Part shown: piece by piece, positions 1 through 6,916 of the stretch | Layout: each line of letters starts with the position of its first letter | Position numbering within the stretch: position 1 is the first letter of the stretch | From: Actinomycetes bacterium | GTDB taxonomy: Bacteria > Actinomycetota > Acidimicrobiia > Acidimicrobiales > RAAP-2 | NCBI GenBank assembly: GCA_021781315.1 | Contig: JAJXXB010000235.1 | Span: forward strand, 1 to 15,788 | DNA: 15,788 bases | Direction: 5' to 3' | Made by a program: the position numbers and the translations under genes | The notes under the pieces: generated by a model | Databases searched by the model: none | Told to the model about the DNA's origin: nothing | Seen by the model: only the letters and a program-made list of their open reading frames with translations

Positions 1-1102
1 TGTACAGGCTCATCGCCAGGCCCGACGTGGTCACCCCGATGGTCGACAGGAGCGCGAGGCCCACTGTCATGATCGCGGTGCCGGCGATGGGAAAGGGCCG
101 GTACCGCCGACCCTTGGAGACCAGCTGTCCAGTGACGATGGAGGCGACGAAGAGCCCGATCATCATCGGGATCAGCCGCAGTCCCGAATTTGTCGGCGAG
201 GCTCCGCGCACGTCCTGGAAGAACAGGGGCAGAAACGTCATTGCCCCGAACATTGCGAAACCGACGACGAAGCCGATCGCCGATCCGGAGGCGAAGACGC
301 GATTGCGAAACAGGTGTGGCGCGAGGATCGGTTCCGAGGAGCGCCGCTCGACGACGGCGAAGATGACGCCCATCGCGACGCCGACCACCAACAGTGAGAT
401 CGACGGGACCGAGAGCCACGCGAAGGAGGTCCCACCCAGGGACGTGAAGAGGATCAGCGCCGAGGCGGCGATGGTGAGCGACACGATGCCCGCGTAGTCG
501 ATCACGTGGCTGCGCCGCTCGCCCGCCGCCGGCAGCACCGCGGCGGTCACGGCGAGCGCCACCAGTCCCAGGGGCACGTTGACGAAGAAGATCCAGCGCC
601 ACGAGAAGTACTCCACGATGAACCCGCCGAGCAGGGGGCCGATCACGGTCGCGGCGCCGAAGACCGCTCCGAAGAAGCCCGCGTAGCGACCCCGCTCGCG
701 TGGCGGCACGATGTCGGCGATCACGGCCTGGCTGCCCACCATCAGTCCACCACTGCCCAGTCCCTGGATCGCCCGGAAGATGATGAGCATGATCATCGAG
801 TTAGCCAGCCCGCACAGCATCGAGCCGATCAGGAACAAGATGATGGCGAGCTGGAAGTAGATCTTGCGCCCGTGCAGGTCGCCGAGCTTTCCCCACAGCG
901 GCGTACTCACGGTCGAGGCGAGGAGGTAGGCCACGACGACCCAACTCAGATGGTTCGCGCCGTGAAGATCACCCACGATGGTGGGCAGCGCGGTCGCGAC
1001 GATGGTGCCGTCGAGGGCGGCGAGCAGCAGGCCGAGCATCAGGGCTCCGAAGACGAAGTACAGCTCGCGCTTGGGCAGTGCCGCCCGTTCCAGATCAGTC
1101 AC
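1..1102 (-). CDS. DHA2-family MFS drug:H+ antiporter (C-terminus beyond window)
   Basis: Translating the minus strand from a GTG at 1102-1100 gives 367 codons without a stop, running off the left edge, so the C-terminus is missing. Early in the protein is the motif LDGTIVATALPTI (about residues 30-42), typical of 14-helix DHA2 (EmrB/QacA-type) exporters. The MFS motif A loop GKLGDLHGRK follows at 71-80, and motif C (GPLLGG) at about 155-160 marks drug:proton antiporters. Several hydrophobic helices are evident. The family exports hydrophobic or amphipathic compounds across the cytoplasmic membrane using the proton gradient; the substrate cannot be read here. The start is supported by GAGGGG six bases upstream, so unlike several neighbours it uses a Shine-Dalgarno site. 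It is divergent from nhaA across 101 bp. Family assignment is secure, substrate unknown. Confidence 0.93.
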   Translation of the reverse strand, partial: MTDLERAALPKRELYFVFGALMLGLLLAALDGTIVATALPTIVGDLHGANHLSWVVVAYLLASTVSTPLWGKLGDLHGRKIYFQLAIILFLIGSMLCGLANSMIMLIIFRAIQGLGSGGLMVGSQAVIADIVPPRERGRYAGFFGAVFGAATVIGPLLGGFIVEYFSWRWIFFVNVPLGLVALAVTAAVLPAAGERRSHVIDYAGIVSLTIAASALILFTSLGGTSFAWLSVPSISLLVVGVAMGVIFAVVERRSSEPILAPHLFRNRVFASGSAIGFVVGFAMFGAMTFLPLFFQDVRGASPTNSGLRLIPMMIGLFVASIVTGQLVSKGRRYRPFPIAGTAIMTVGLALLSTIGVTTSGLAMSLY

Positions 1103-1108
1103 CCGAGA

Positions 1109-1114
1109 CCCCTC
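1109..1114 (-). promoter_or_regulatory. Ribosome binding site of the MFS exporter
   Basis: The minus strand reads GAGGGG, followed by six bases and then GTG at 1102-1100. This decides the GTG start and contrasts with the leaderless-type starts elsewhere in the window. Confidence 0.6.
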
Positions 1115-1191
1115 ACCGTCGCTACTCCGACGTCAGTGGCGGAGTGCCCGGAGTTTATCGGCGCACTTCGGAGCTCGATCCGGGCGATTAC

Positions 1192-1197
1192 TAGTGT
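1192..1197 (+). promoter_or_regulatory. -10 box of a leaderless-type promoter for nhaA
   Basis: TAGTGT, preceded by C, lies exactly six bases (CGAACC) before the ATG of nhaA. Transcription usually starts 6-7 bases after a -10 hexamer, so the predicted first transcribed base is at or next to the A of ATG. No Shine-Dalgarno site is present. The same arrangement recurs at fur, orn, dut and msrA. No clear -35 box is seen. Confidence 0.6.
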
Positions 1198-1203
1198 CGA
1201 ACC

Positions 1204-2367
1204 ATGTTCCGTCGCACGATGTCGCACGCCGCTCGCGGCCTCGACCACGACTACGCCGCGGCCGTGATGATCAGTGCGGGCGCGGCCGTGGGACTCCTCT
1301 GGTCCGGCCTCGCCGGCGCGTCCTACCAGCGCGCGTTCAACGCGTTCCCCTCGGCGATCACGGGCCTCGGGATCGGGTCGTGGCGCGACGTCATCGGTAG
1401 CGGACTGATGACGGTGTTCTTCTTCGCCGTGGGCCTCGAAGTGGCTCGCGAGCGCCACCACGGCTCACTTCGCGACCTGCGCCACGCGCTCGCCCCGATG
1501 CTCGCGGCCCTCGCCGGAATGGCTGGTCCGGCGATCGCACTCGTCGCGATCGGTCTCGCCCTTCGCAATCGCACTCTGGTGCACGGCTGGGGAATTCCCA
1601 TGGCCACCGACATCGCCTTCACCCTCGCGGCGCTGGCGGTCGCGGGTTCGTCGCTGCCGCGCAGCCTGCGCACCTTCCTCTTGACCCTGGCGATCACCGA
1701 CGACGTGGCGAGCATCGTCATCTTGGCCGCCACTGGTGCGACCCACGTGCGTCTCGCGGGACTCGCGGCGACCGGCGGTGCGCTGGTCGTGATCGCCACC
1801 GTCTCACGCTTTCATCGCTCGACGCCCTGGCGACTTCTCGTGTTGGTGGCCCTGTGGTGGGGGCTCGCCTACGCCGGCATCGAGCCACCGCTCGCGGGCG
1901 TGCTCGCCGGGCTGGCCGTGCCCTACGAGGCCCACCGCTCGATCCACCTCGAGTCGGCCGTGACCCGCGTTTCGACGGCGCTCGTCTTGCCGCTCTTCGC
2001 CGCGGCCTACTGCGGCGTGGCCTGGTCGCACCTCAGTGGATCAGCGTCTCTCACCATCGTCGCCGCCGTGGTGGTCGCCCGACTGCTCGGCAAGACCGCG
2101 GGCATCGCTCTCGGGGTGCGCGGGGCGCGACGTCTCGGAGCTCGATTCGCGAGCGACATCACGGGCGAGATGCTCACGGCGGCCGGGCTGTTGTGCGCCA
2201 TCGGGCTGACCGTGCCCCTCCTCTTCGCCGGGACGCTCTATCACCCCGCCGGCGCGGTCTACGGCGCATTCGATCTGGGGCTGCTCGTCGCCTCGGTCCT
2301 CGCCGCCGTCGTTGGCGTCGTACTCTTACGCTCGGCGAGTCGCCGCAACATCGAGGGGGCAGCGTGA
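1204..2367 (+). CDS. nhaA: Na+/H+ antiporter NhaA
   Basis: This 387-residue protein matches the length and motifs of NhaA, an inner-membrane antiporter that exports Na+ (or Li+) in exchange for protons. FFFAVGLEVARE (72-83) is the family signature near helix II. GWGIPMATDIAF (128-139) carries the Asp equivalent to E. coli D133 (D136 here). LAITDDVASI (162-171) holds the paired Asp residues D166-D167, equivalent to the ion-binding D163-D164. LLGKTAG (294-300) supplies the lysine equivalent to K300 (K297). Hydrophobic helices fill the chain. The ATG start has no Shine-Dalgarno site but is preceded by a leaderless-type -10 box. The stop overlaps the GTG of the next gene (GTGA), so the two are probably co-transcribed and translationally coupled. 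Function is secure from the motifs. Confidence 0.96.
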   Translation: MFRRTMSHAARGLDHDYAAAVMISAGAAVGLLWSGLAGASYQRAFNAFPSAITGLGIGSWRDVIGSGLMTVFFFAVGLEVARERHHGSLRDLRHALAPMLAALAGMAGPAIALVAIGLALRNRTLVHGWGIPMATDIAFTLAALAVAGSSLPRSLRTFLLTLAITDDVASIVILAATGATHVRLAGLAATGGALVVIATVSRFHRSTPWRLLVLVALWWGLAYAGIEPPLAGVLAGLAVPYEAHRSIHLESAVTRVSTALVLPLFAAAYCGVAWSHLSGSASLTIVAAVVVARLLGKTAGIALGVRGARRLGARFASDITGEMLTAAGLLCAIGLTVPLLFAGTLYHPAGAVYGAFDLGLLVASVLAAVVGVVLLRSASRRNIEGAA

Positions 2368-3323
2368 AGACACGATTGACCGAACTACTGGGAATCGAGC
2401 ACCCGGTGATGCTCGCCGGCATGGGCGGTGTGGCGTATCACCAGCTAGTCGCGGCCGTCTCCAACGCGGGTGGATATGGGTGCCTGGGAGCCTCGACGAT
2501 GTCGAGTGAGCACCTGGCGAGCGAGATCGCGGCCACGCGCTCTCTCACCGACCGACCCTTTGGTGTCGACCTGCTGACCGCGTTCCCCGAGACACTGGTC
2601 AAGAACGTGGAGATACTGATCGAGGGCGGCGCCACGACCTTCGTCGCGGGCCTCGGCGTTCCGCGCAACGTCGTCGATCTCTGCCATAGCCACGGCGTGA
2701 AGGTCATCTCCATGTGCGGCAAGGTCGACCACGCTCGCCGCGCCCTGGACGCGGGATGCGACGTCGTCGTCGCTCAAGGCACCGAGGCCGGCGGACACAC
2801 GGGCCAGGTGGCGACCCTGCCGCTGGTGCCCATGATCGTCGACGCACTCGACGGGGCGATCCCCGTCGTGGCCGCCGGCGGCATCTTCGACGGACGAGGG
2901 CTCGCCGCCGCACTGGCACTCGGCGCCGACGGCGTCTGGGTCGGAACCCGCTTCATCGCCACCCCCGAGGCGCGTGCCGTCGCCGGTTTCAAGGAGGGCA
3001 TCCTGCTCAGCCGCGAGGACGGCACCGTCATCTCGCGCGCCTTCAGCGGCAAGACGATGCGCGTCCTGAAGAACGACACCACGGCGATCTACGAGGCCAA
3101 TCCGTCGCTGCTGCTGCCCTTCCCTGAGCAGCTCGCGGTCTCCATGCGCGACGGCACGTTCCATCTGGGCGGCGACGAGACCACGCCGGGGGTCGACCCC
3201 TCGCGCGAGGCCTATCCCGCCGGTCAGGCGGTGGGGGCGATCAGCGAGCTGACCCCGGCGGGCGACATCGTCACGCGCATGGTGCACGACGCCGAGGACG
3301 TCCTGGCCGCGCTGGCCCCCTAG
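2364..3323 (+). CDS. Nitronate monooxygenase / 2-nitropropane dioxygenase-like FMN enzyme
   Basis: This 319-residue protein starts at a GTG that overlaps the nhaA stop (GTGA) and has GAGGGGG just upstream. It has the TIM-barrel pattern of the NMO/NPD/FabK family: the N-terminal GIEHPVMLAGMGG (10-22) at the FMN-binding strand, a central GTEAGGHTG (139-147) with the conserved active-site His (H145), and AAGGIFDGRG (170-179) and GVWVGTRF (190-197) forming the FMN phosphate site. Family members oxidise alkyl nitronates or propionate 3-nitronate, or act as FMN-dependent enoyl-ACP reductases (FabK). The lack of fatty-acid synthesis neighbours favours the NMO branch, but the sequence alone does not decide. 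It ends tail-to-tail with msrA within the same CTAG. The pairing with nhaA is unusual and suggests no shared pathway. Confidence 0.88.
   Translation: MKTRLTELLGIEHPVMLAGMGGVAYHQLVAAVSNAGGYGCLGASTMSSEHLASEIAATRSLTDRPFGVDLLTAFPETLVKNVEILIEGGATTFVAGLGVPRNVVDLCHSHGVKVISMCGKVDHARRALDAGCDVVVAQGTEAGGHTGQVATLPLVPMIVDALDGAIPVVAAGGIFDGRGLAAALALGADGVWVGTRFIATPEARAVAGFKEGILLSREDGTVISRAFSGKTMRVLKNDTTAIYEANPSLLLPFPEQLAVSMRDGTFHLGGDETTPGVDPSREAYPAGQAVGAISELTPAGDIVTRMVHDAEDVLAALAP
3320..3323. other. Shared CTAG: overlapping stop codons of convergent genes
   Basis: The palindrome CTAG supplies the TAG stop of the nitronate monooxygenase-like gene (3321-3323, +) and the TAG stop of msrA (3322-3320, -). The two genes therefore overlap by four bases and leave no room for a terminator between them. 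Confidence 0.9.
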
Positions 3324-3958
3324 AGGCCGGCGACCCCAACGGGACAGCTCACCCCGGTGCCGCCGAGCCCGCAGTAGCCGTTGGGGTTGGCCTCGAGGTA
3401 CTGCTGGTGATAGTCCTCGGCGAGGTAGAAGGGGCCCGCGGGGGCGATCTCGGTGGTCAGTGGTCCGTATCCGGCGTCGTGCAGCCGCTCGGCGTAGGTC
3501 GTCGCGACGCGTCGTGCGACGTCGCCCTGCGCGTCGCTCGTGTAGTAGATCGCGCTGCGATACTGCGTGCCCACGTCCGCGCCTTGGCGGTCGCCCTGAG
3601 TGGGATCGTGGTTCTCGAAGAAATGGGCCACCACGTCGGCGTAGCTGAGACGCTGCGGGTCGAAGACCACCTTGACCACCTCGGCGTGGCCCGTCCGGCC
3701 CGTGCAGACCTCCTGGTAGGTCGGATTAGGGGTGAATCCGCCCTGGTACCCCACCGCGGTGGTGATCACACCCTCAAGGCGGTAGAAGGATCGTTCGGCG
3801 CCCCAGAAGCAGCCCATGGCCACGTAGGCCACTTCACTGCCCGCGGGGGCGTCGGTGAGCGACGTGCCCAGCACGAGGTGCGGACGGTCGACGACGATGG
3901 CTGCGCTTCGCCCGGCGAGCGCGTCGGCCGCCGAGACCATGGTGATTCGTGACGTCAT
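3320..3958 (-). CDS. msrA: Peptide-methionine (S)-S-oxide reductase MsrA
   Basis: This 212-residue enzyme reduces methionine-S-sulfoxide in oxidised proteins, probably in the cytoplasm, as no signal peptide is visible. The catalytic motif GCFWG places the nucleophilic Cys at residue 50. Other hallmarks follow: GYQGGFTPNPTYQEVC, TGHAEVV, the NHDPTQ and GTQYRSAIYY region, and C-terminal GYCGLGGTGVSC with the two recycling cysteines C196 and C205. It also has the N-terminal extension (ADALAGR and so on) seen in E. coli MsrA, and the same length. Thioredoxin is the usual reductant. The ATG at 3958 is preceded by TAGAGT with a six-base gap, indicating leaderless transcription. It is divergent from the Fur-family gene, which fits control by redox or metal state, but that link is inference. 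Confidence 0.96.
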   Translation of the reverse strand: MTSRITMVSAADALAGRSAAIVVDRPHLVLGTSLTDAPAGSEVAYVAMGCFWGAERSFYRLEGVITTAVGYQGGFTPNPTYQEVCTGRTGHAEVVKVVFDPQRLSYADVVAHFFENHDPTQGDRQGADVGTQYRSAIYYTSDAQGDVARRVATTYAERLHDAGYGPLTTEIAPAGPFYLAEDYHQQYLEANPNGYCGLGGTGVSCPVGVAGL

Positions 3959-3964
3959 ATCGAG

Positions 3965-3970
3965 ACTCTA
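3965..3970 (-). promoter_or_regulatory. -10 box of a leaderless-type promoter for msrA
   Basis: The minus strand reads TAGAGT, then six bases (CTCGAT), then the msrA ATG at 3958. The spacing is the same as for nhaA, fur, orn and dut, and no Shine-Dalgarno site is present. Confidence 0.55.
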
Positions 3971-3977
3971 CGGGCCG

Positions 3978-3998
3978 GGCCGACGCGTTGCATCGGCC
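3978..3998. promoter_or_regulatory. Imperfect 21-bp dyad in the msrA-fur intergenic region (candidate operator)
   Basis: GGCCGA (3978-3983) and TCGGCC (3993-3998) form perfect inverted arms. Inside them GC pairs with GC after one mismatch, so 8 of 9 positions are symmetric around 3988. The dyad ends directly at the fur -10 box (3999) and lies upstream of the msrA -10. Size and position suit a dimeric repressor such as the adjacent Fur-family protein, but binding is inference. Confidence 0.4.
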
Positions 3999-4004
3999 TA
4001 GTGT
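3999..4004 (+). promoter_or_regulatory. -10 box of a leaderless-type promoter for the Fur-family gene
   Basis: TAGTGT, preceded by C, is followed by six bases (GGGCCC) and the GTG at 4011. It is the same heptamer and spacing as at nhaA and orn. Confidence 0.58.
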
Positions 4005-4010
4005 GGGCCC

Positions 4011-4466
4011 GTGTCCGAGCCGATCGACCCGCTAGAGGAGATCCTCTCAACGATCCGCGGCGCGGGCCGGCGCGTCACGGTCGCCAAACGACGCCTCGCG
4101 GAGGTGCTCGTCGCGGCCCGGGGGCACCGCAGCGCCGATGAATTGACGACCGCGGTGCAAATTCTCGCTCCCGAGGTGAGCCCGTCGACCGTCTATCGGC
4201 TCCTCGACGAGTTCGAGGAGCTCGGCGTGGTCGTGCACTCGCACCTCGGGCATGCCGCCGCGGTGTACCACCTCGCGGGTGCGGTCCACGGACACCTCGT
4301 CTGTCAGCACTGCGGCGCCACGGAGGAGATTCCCGCGGCTCACTTCGACGCGTTGAGTCGTGACCTGGTGACGACCTACGGATTTCTCCTCGACCGCCAC
4401 CACGTCGCGATCTCGGGTACCTGTGCGCTCTGTCGCGAACGCGGCGAGGCGACGACGCACCACTAG
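4011..4466 (+). CDS. Fur-family metal-dependent transcriptional regulator
   Basis: This 151-residue protein has the two-domain Fur layout. The N-terminal winged helix includes RRVTVAKRRLAEVL (20-33) and the recognition-helix stretch SPSTVYRLLDEFEELGVV (57-74), a strong family signature. The C-terminal dimerisation domain has HGHLVCQHCG with C98 and C101, and CALC with C138 and C141. These four cysteines would form the structural zinc site common in Fur, Zur and PerR proteins. It should bind DNA as a dimer when loaded with a regulatory metal. Whether it senses iron, zinc or peroxide cannot be told from these residues. The GTG start is set by the leaderless-type -10 box and lack of a Shine-Dalgarno site. 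Likely targets are itself and msrA through the dyad between them, and possibly the exporter 50 bp downstream. Confidence 0.92.
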   Translation: MSEPIDPLEEILSTIRGAGRRVTVAKRRLAEVLVAARGHRSADELTTAVQILAPEVSPSTVYRLLDEFEELGVVVHSHLGHAAAVYHLAGAVHGHLVCQHCGATEEIPAAHFDALSRDLVTTYGFLLDRHHVAISGTCALCRERGEATTHH

Positions 4467-4498
4467 GGGGCCAAAACCGCGCGTCGCGCGCTCGTCGC

Positions 4499-4504
4499 TA
4501 GTGT
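4499..4504 (+). promoter_or_regulatory. -10 box upstream of the ABC exporter operon
   Basis: TAGTGT, again preceded by C, ends 12 bases before the ATG at 4517. The predicted transcript would have a leader of only about five or six bases and no Shine-Dalgarno site. No in-frame start codon lies nearer. It probably drives the ATPase, permease and nitroreductase genes together. Confidence 0.5.
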
Positions 4505-4516
4505 TCACAACAGATC

Positions 4517-5425
4517 ATGCTGCGCGTCGACCATCTCACCAAGCACTACGGCGACACCGTGGCCGTGGACGATCTCAGCTTCGACGTGGCTCCCGGAGTC
4601 GTGACCGGGTTTCTCGGGCCCAACGGTTCGGGCAAGTCAACCACGATGCGCGTCATGCTCGGACTCGACCGGCCGACCAAGGGACAGACGTCGATCAACG
4701 GCCACGCCTACCGTGACTTTCCCGCTCCCCTACGCGAGGTCGGCGCCCAACTCGACGCGAAGTCGGTGCACCCCGGGCGCAGCGCCCGCAACCACCTGCG
4801 CGCGCTCGCGACCTCCAACTCGATCCCCCTGTCACGCGTCGACGAGGTCCTCGAGTTCGCCGGCATCACGTCCGTGGCGGACAAGAAGGTGGGCGGCTTC
4901 TCCCTCGGCATGAGCCAGCGCCTCGGCATCGCCGCGGCGATTCTGGGCGATCCGGGGGTGCTGCTCTTCGACGAACCCGTCAACGGCCTCGATCCCGAAG
5001 GCATTCGCTGGATCCGCGAGTTCTTCGCGACGCTCGCTCGAGAAGGTCGCACCGTCTTCGTCAGTTCTCACCTGATGAGCGAGATGGCCCTCACGGCCGA
5101 TCAGATCATCGTGATCGGTCGCGGACACTTCATCGCCCAGGGTTCAGTGGACGATCTCACGCGCGACACCGCGGGAACGGTCTTCGTCGCGAGCACCGAC
5201 AACGTCCGTCTGGCCCAGTGCCTGCGCGACGTGGGAGCGAGTGTCGCGGTGAGCGAGCGCGGACTCGACGTGGGCGCGGTGCCCAGCGCCAGAATCGGCG
5301 CGATCGCCCTGGAGAACCGCATCGCGCTCAGCGAATTGACCCCGCAGCGCGCCTCGCTCGAGGAGGTCTTCATGGAGTTGACGGCCGACTCGGTCGAGTA
5401 CGGATCCGCGGGGACGGCCCCGTGA
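4517..5425 (+). CDS. ABC-2 type exporter, ATP-binding subunit
   Basis: This 302-residue ATPase has the full nucleotide-binding set: Walker A GPNGSGKST (34-42), Q-loop Q78 in GAQLD, signature FSLGMSQRLG (128-137), Walker B LLFDEP (149-154) and the H-loop His in SSHL (H185). The sequence type (GFLGPNGSGKSTTMRVMLGLDRP, VNGLDPEGI) is that of the BcrA/DrrA-like antibiotic-export group. A C-terminal extension of about 90 residues, ending in the LEEVFMELT motif, is typical of that group. It would power the permease encoded next, with which it overlaps by GTGA (5422-5425). Substrates in this group range from antibiotics to lipids; nothing here identifies one. A short transcript leader is predicted from the -10 box upstream. 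Confidence 0.94.
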   Translation: MLRVDHLTKHYGDTVAVDDLSFDVAPGVVTGFLGPNGSGKSTTMRVMLGLDRPTKGQTSINGHAYRDFPAPLREVGAQLDAKSVHPGRSARNHLRALATSNSIPLSRVDEVLEFAGITSVADKKVGGFSLGMSQRLGIAAAILGDPGVLLFDEPVNGLDPEGIRWIREFFATLAREGRTVFVSSHLMSEMALTADQIIVIGRGHFIAQGSVDDLTRDTAGTVFVASTDNVRLAQCLRDVGASVAVSERGLDVGAVPSARIGAIALENRIALSELTPQRASLEEVFMELTADSVEYGSAGTAP

Positions 5426-6204
5426 GCGGCGTGACCCTCTCTTCGGTCACCAGGTCCGAGTGGATCAAGTTCCGCAGCGTGCGCTCCACGCTGATGGGCG
5501 TGATCGTCACCACGATTCTCACGGTCGGGCTGGGGGCTCTGATCGCCACGGCGGTGCGGGCGAACTGGAACCAGATGGACCCCATCCGAAAGCTCGCCTT
5601 CGACCCGGTGTCGACGAGCCTCGGCGGCACGCTCTTCGCCCAGTTCGCGGTCGGGGTGATCGGCACGCTGTTCATCACCAGCGAGTACTCCTCGGGTTCG
5701 ATACGCACCACGTTCGCGGCCGTTCCCCGGCGCGGTCTCGTGGTTGCGGGCAAGCTCCTCGTGCTCGTCGGATCGCTCCTCGTGGTGACCGAGGTGGTGT
5801 GCATCGTCACCTTCCTCCTCGGCCAGGGAATCTTCTCGGGCGTGGTGCCCACGGCGTCGCTCGGCCAGGGCGCGGTGCTGCGATCGGTTCTGCTCGGCGG
5901 CGTCTATCTCACCTTGCTCGCCGTACTCGGGCTCGCGCTCGGACTCATCTTGCGCCAGAGCGCGGCGAGCATCTCGACGTTCACGTCGCTGCTGCTCGTG
6001 ATTCCGATCATTCTCTTCCTCCTGCCCCAGAGCTGGCAGAACGCCGCCACGAAGTTCATGCCCTCGGCGCTCGGCCGATCGATGATGTCAACCACCGCGC
6101 CGGAAAACTTCTTCGGGGCGTGGACGGCGACCACCCTGCTCGTGGTCTACGTCATCGTCGCCCTCGCGGTCGGTGTCGCCCTCTTGCTGCGCCGTGACGC
6201 CTGA
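5422..6204 (+). CDS. ABC-2 type exporter, permease subunit
   Basis: This is a membrane protein of 260 residues if it starts at the GTG overlapping the ATPase stop. A second in-frame GTG at 5431 is the alternative. About six hydrophobic segments are visible: after an amphipathic N-terminus (SEWIKFRSVRSTL), around residues 24-44, then FAQFAVGVIGTLFI, LVLVGSLLVVTEVVCIVTFLL, a helix in the VYLTLLAVLGLALGLIL stretch, SLLLVIPIILFLL, and a last one near the C-terminus. The N-terminal E-W-x-K-x-R-S-V-R-S-T pattern and the SEYSSGSIRTT loop are characteristic of actinobacterial ABC-2 permeases paired with BcrA/DrrA-like ATPases. It would form the membrane path with two ATPase copies. Its end overlaps the nitroreductase start by 11 bases. 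Confidence 0.9.
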   Translation: MSGVTLSSVTRSEWIKFRSVRSTLMGVIVTTILTVGLGALIATAVRANWNQMDPIRKLAFDPVSTSLGGTLFAQFAVGVIGTLFITSEYSSGSIRTTFAAVPRRGLVVAGKLLVLVGSLLVVTEVVCIVTFLLGQGIFSGVVPTASLGQGAVLRSVLLGGVYLTLLAVLGLALGLILRQSAASISTFTSLLLVIPIILFLLPQSWQNAATKFMPSALGRSMMSTTAPENFFGAWTATTLLVVYVIVALAVGVALLLRRDA

Positions 6205-6916
6205 GACCCCCCGACTCGACCTCGCGTCCACGCTGCGCACCACGGGCGCGGTGCGCGACTTCACCGACGAACCGGTCAGCCGCCGAGAGATCTACGACAT
6301 CCTCGAGGTGGCGCGCCACGCCCCGTCGGGGGGCAATCGCCAGGGCTGGCGGGTCATCGTGGTCGAACGCGCCGACCTGCGCGAGCGCCTGCGCGACGCC
6401 TATCTCGACGCCTGGCACGACTACGTGGGACACCTCCTCGCCGGGGTGATCCCCTTCTCCCCGCTCGCCACGGACGCCGAGCGCGCCGCCGCGGCGGCCC
6501 AGCGCGATGCGGCGATCGCGGCCTCGCGGCCCGACGGCTTCGCCGAAAACCTGCACGCGGTCCCCGCGATGCTGGTGATCGGCGCCGACCTCGCGGCGCT
6601 CGCGGCCACCGACCGCGACCTCGCGCGCTACTCGATCGTCGGCGGCGCGTCGGTCTATCCCTTCGTGTGGTCGATCCTGCTCGCGGCTCGCGCGCACGGC
6701 TTGGGCGGCGTGATGACGAGCGTCGCGACGCGCAACGAAGACGCCGTGCGCGACATCCTCGCGATCCCACCCACCTGGGCGGTGGCAGCGATCGTGGCCC
6801 TCGGGCACCCGCGACAGCACACGACGAAGCTCACGCGACGCGCGGTGGAGGACCTGGCGCACCTGAACACCTTCGACGGACCGCCACTCGAGCGCGACTC
6901 CGCGGACTCCCACTAG
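6194..6916 (+). CDS. Nitroreductase-family FMN oxidoreductase
   Basis: The protein has 240 residues from the GTG at 6194; an in-frame GTG at 6173 lies deeper inside the permease gene and is less likely. FMN-contacting features of the nitroreductase fold are clear: TTGAVRDFTDEPVS (16-29) with R21, HAPSGGNRQGWR (42-53) with the Ser and Asn that hold the flavin, and near the C-terminus the GASVYPFVWSILLAARAHGLGGV helix, then AIVALGHP. Members reduce nitroaromatics, quinones or flavins with NAD(P)H. It overlaps the permease by 11 bases, so it is expressed with the exporter, hinting at joint detoxification or modification of an exported compound. No substrate can be named. Its stop lies in a CTAG shared with the opposing CoA-transferase. 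Confidence 0.9.
   Translation: MTPETPRLDLASTLRTTGAVRDFTDEPVSRREIYDILEVARHAPSGGNRQGWRVIVVERADLRERLRDAYLDAWHDYVGHLLAGVIPFSPLATDAERAAAAAQRDAAIAASRPDGFAENLHAVPAMLVIGADLAALAATDRDLARYSIVGGASVYPFVWSILLAARAHGLGGVMTSVATRNEDAVRDILAIPPTWAVAAIVALGHPRQHTTKLTRRAVEDLAHLNTFDGPPLERDSADSH
6913..6916. other. Shared CTAG: overlapping stop codons of convergent genes
   Basis: CTAG provides the TAG stop of the nitroreductase (6914-6916, +) and of the CoA-transferase (6915-6913, -). It is the same arrangement as at 3320-3323. Confidence 0.9.

Noticed and set aside
506..1267. Long plus-strand open frame opposite the MFS gene.
   Set aside because: It has His/Arg/Asp-rich content without any motif, and the minus strand shows clear MFS motifs in frame. 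It is a shadow.
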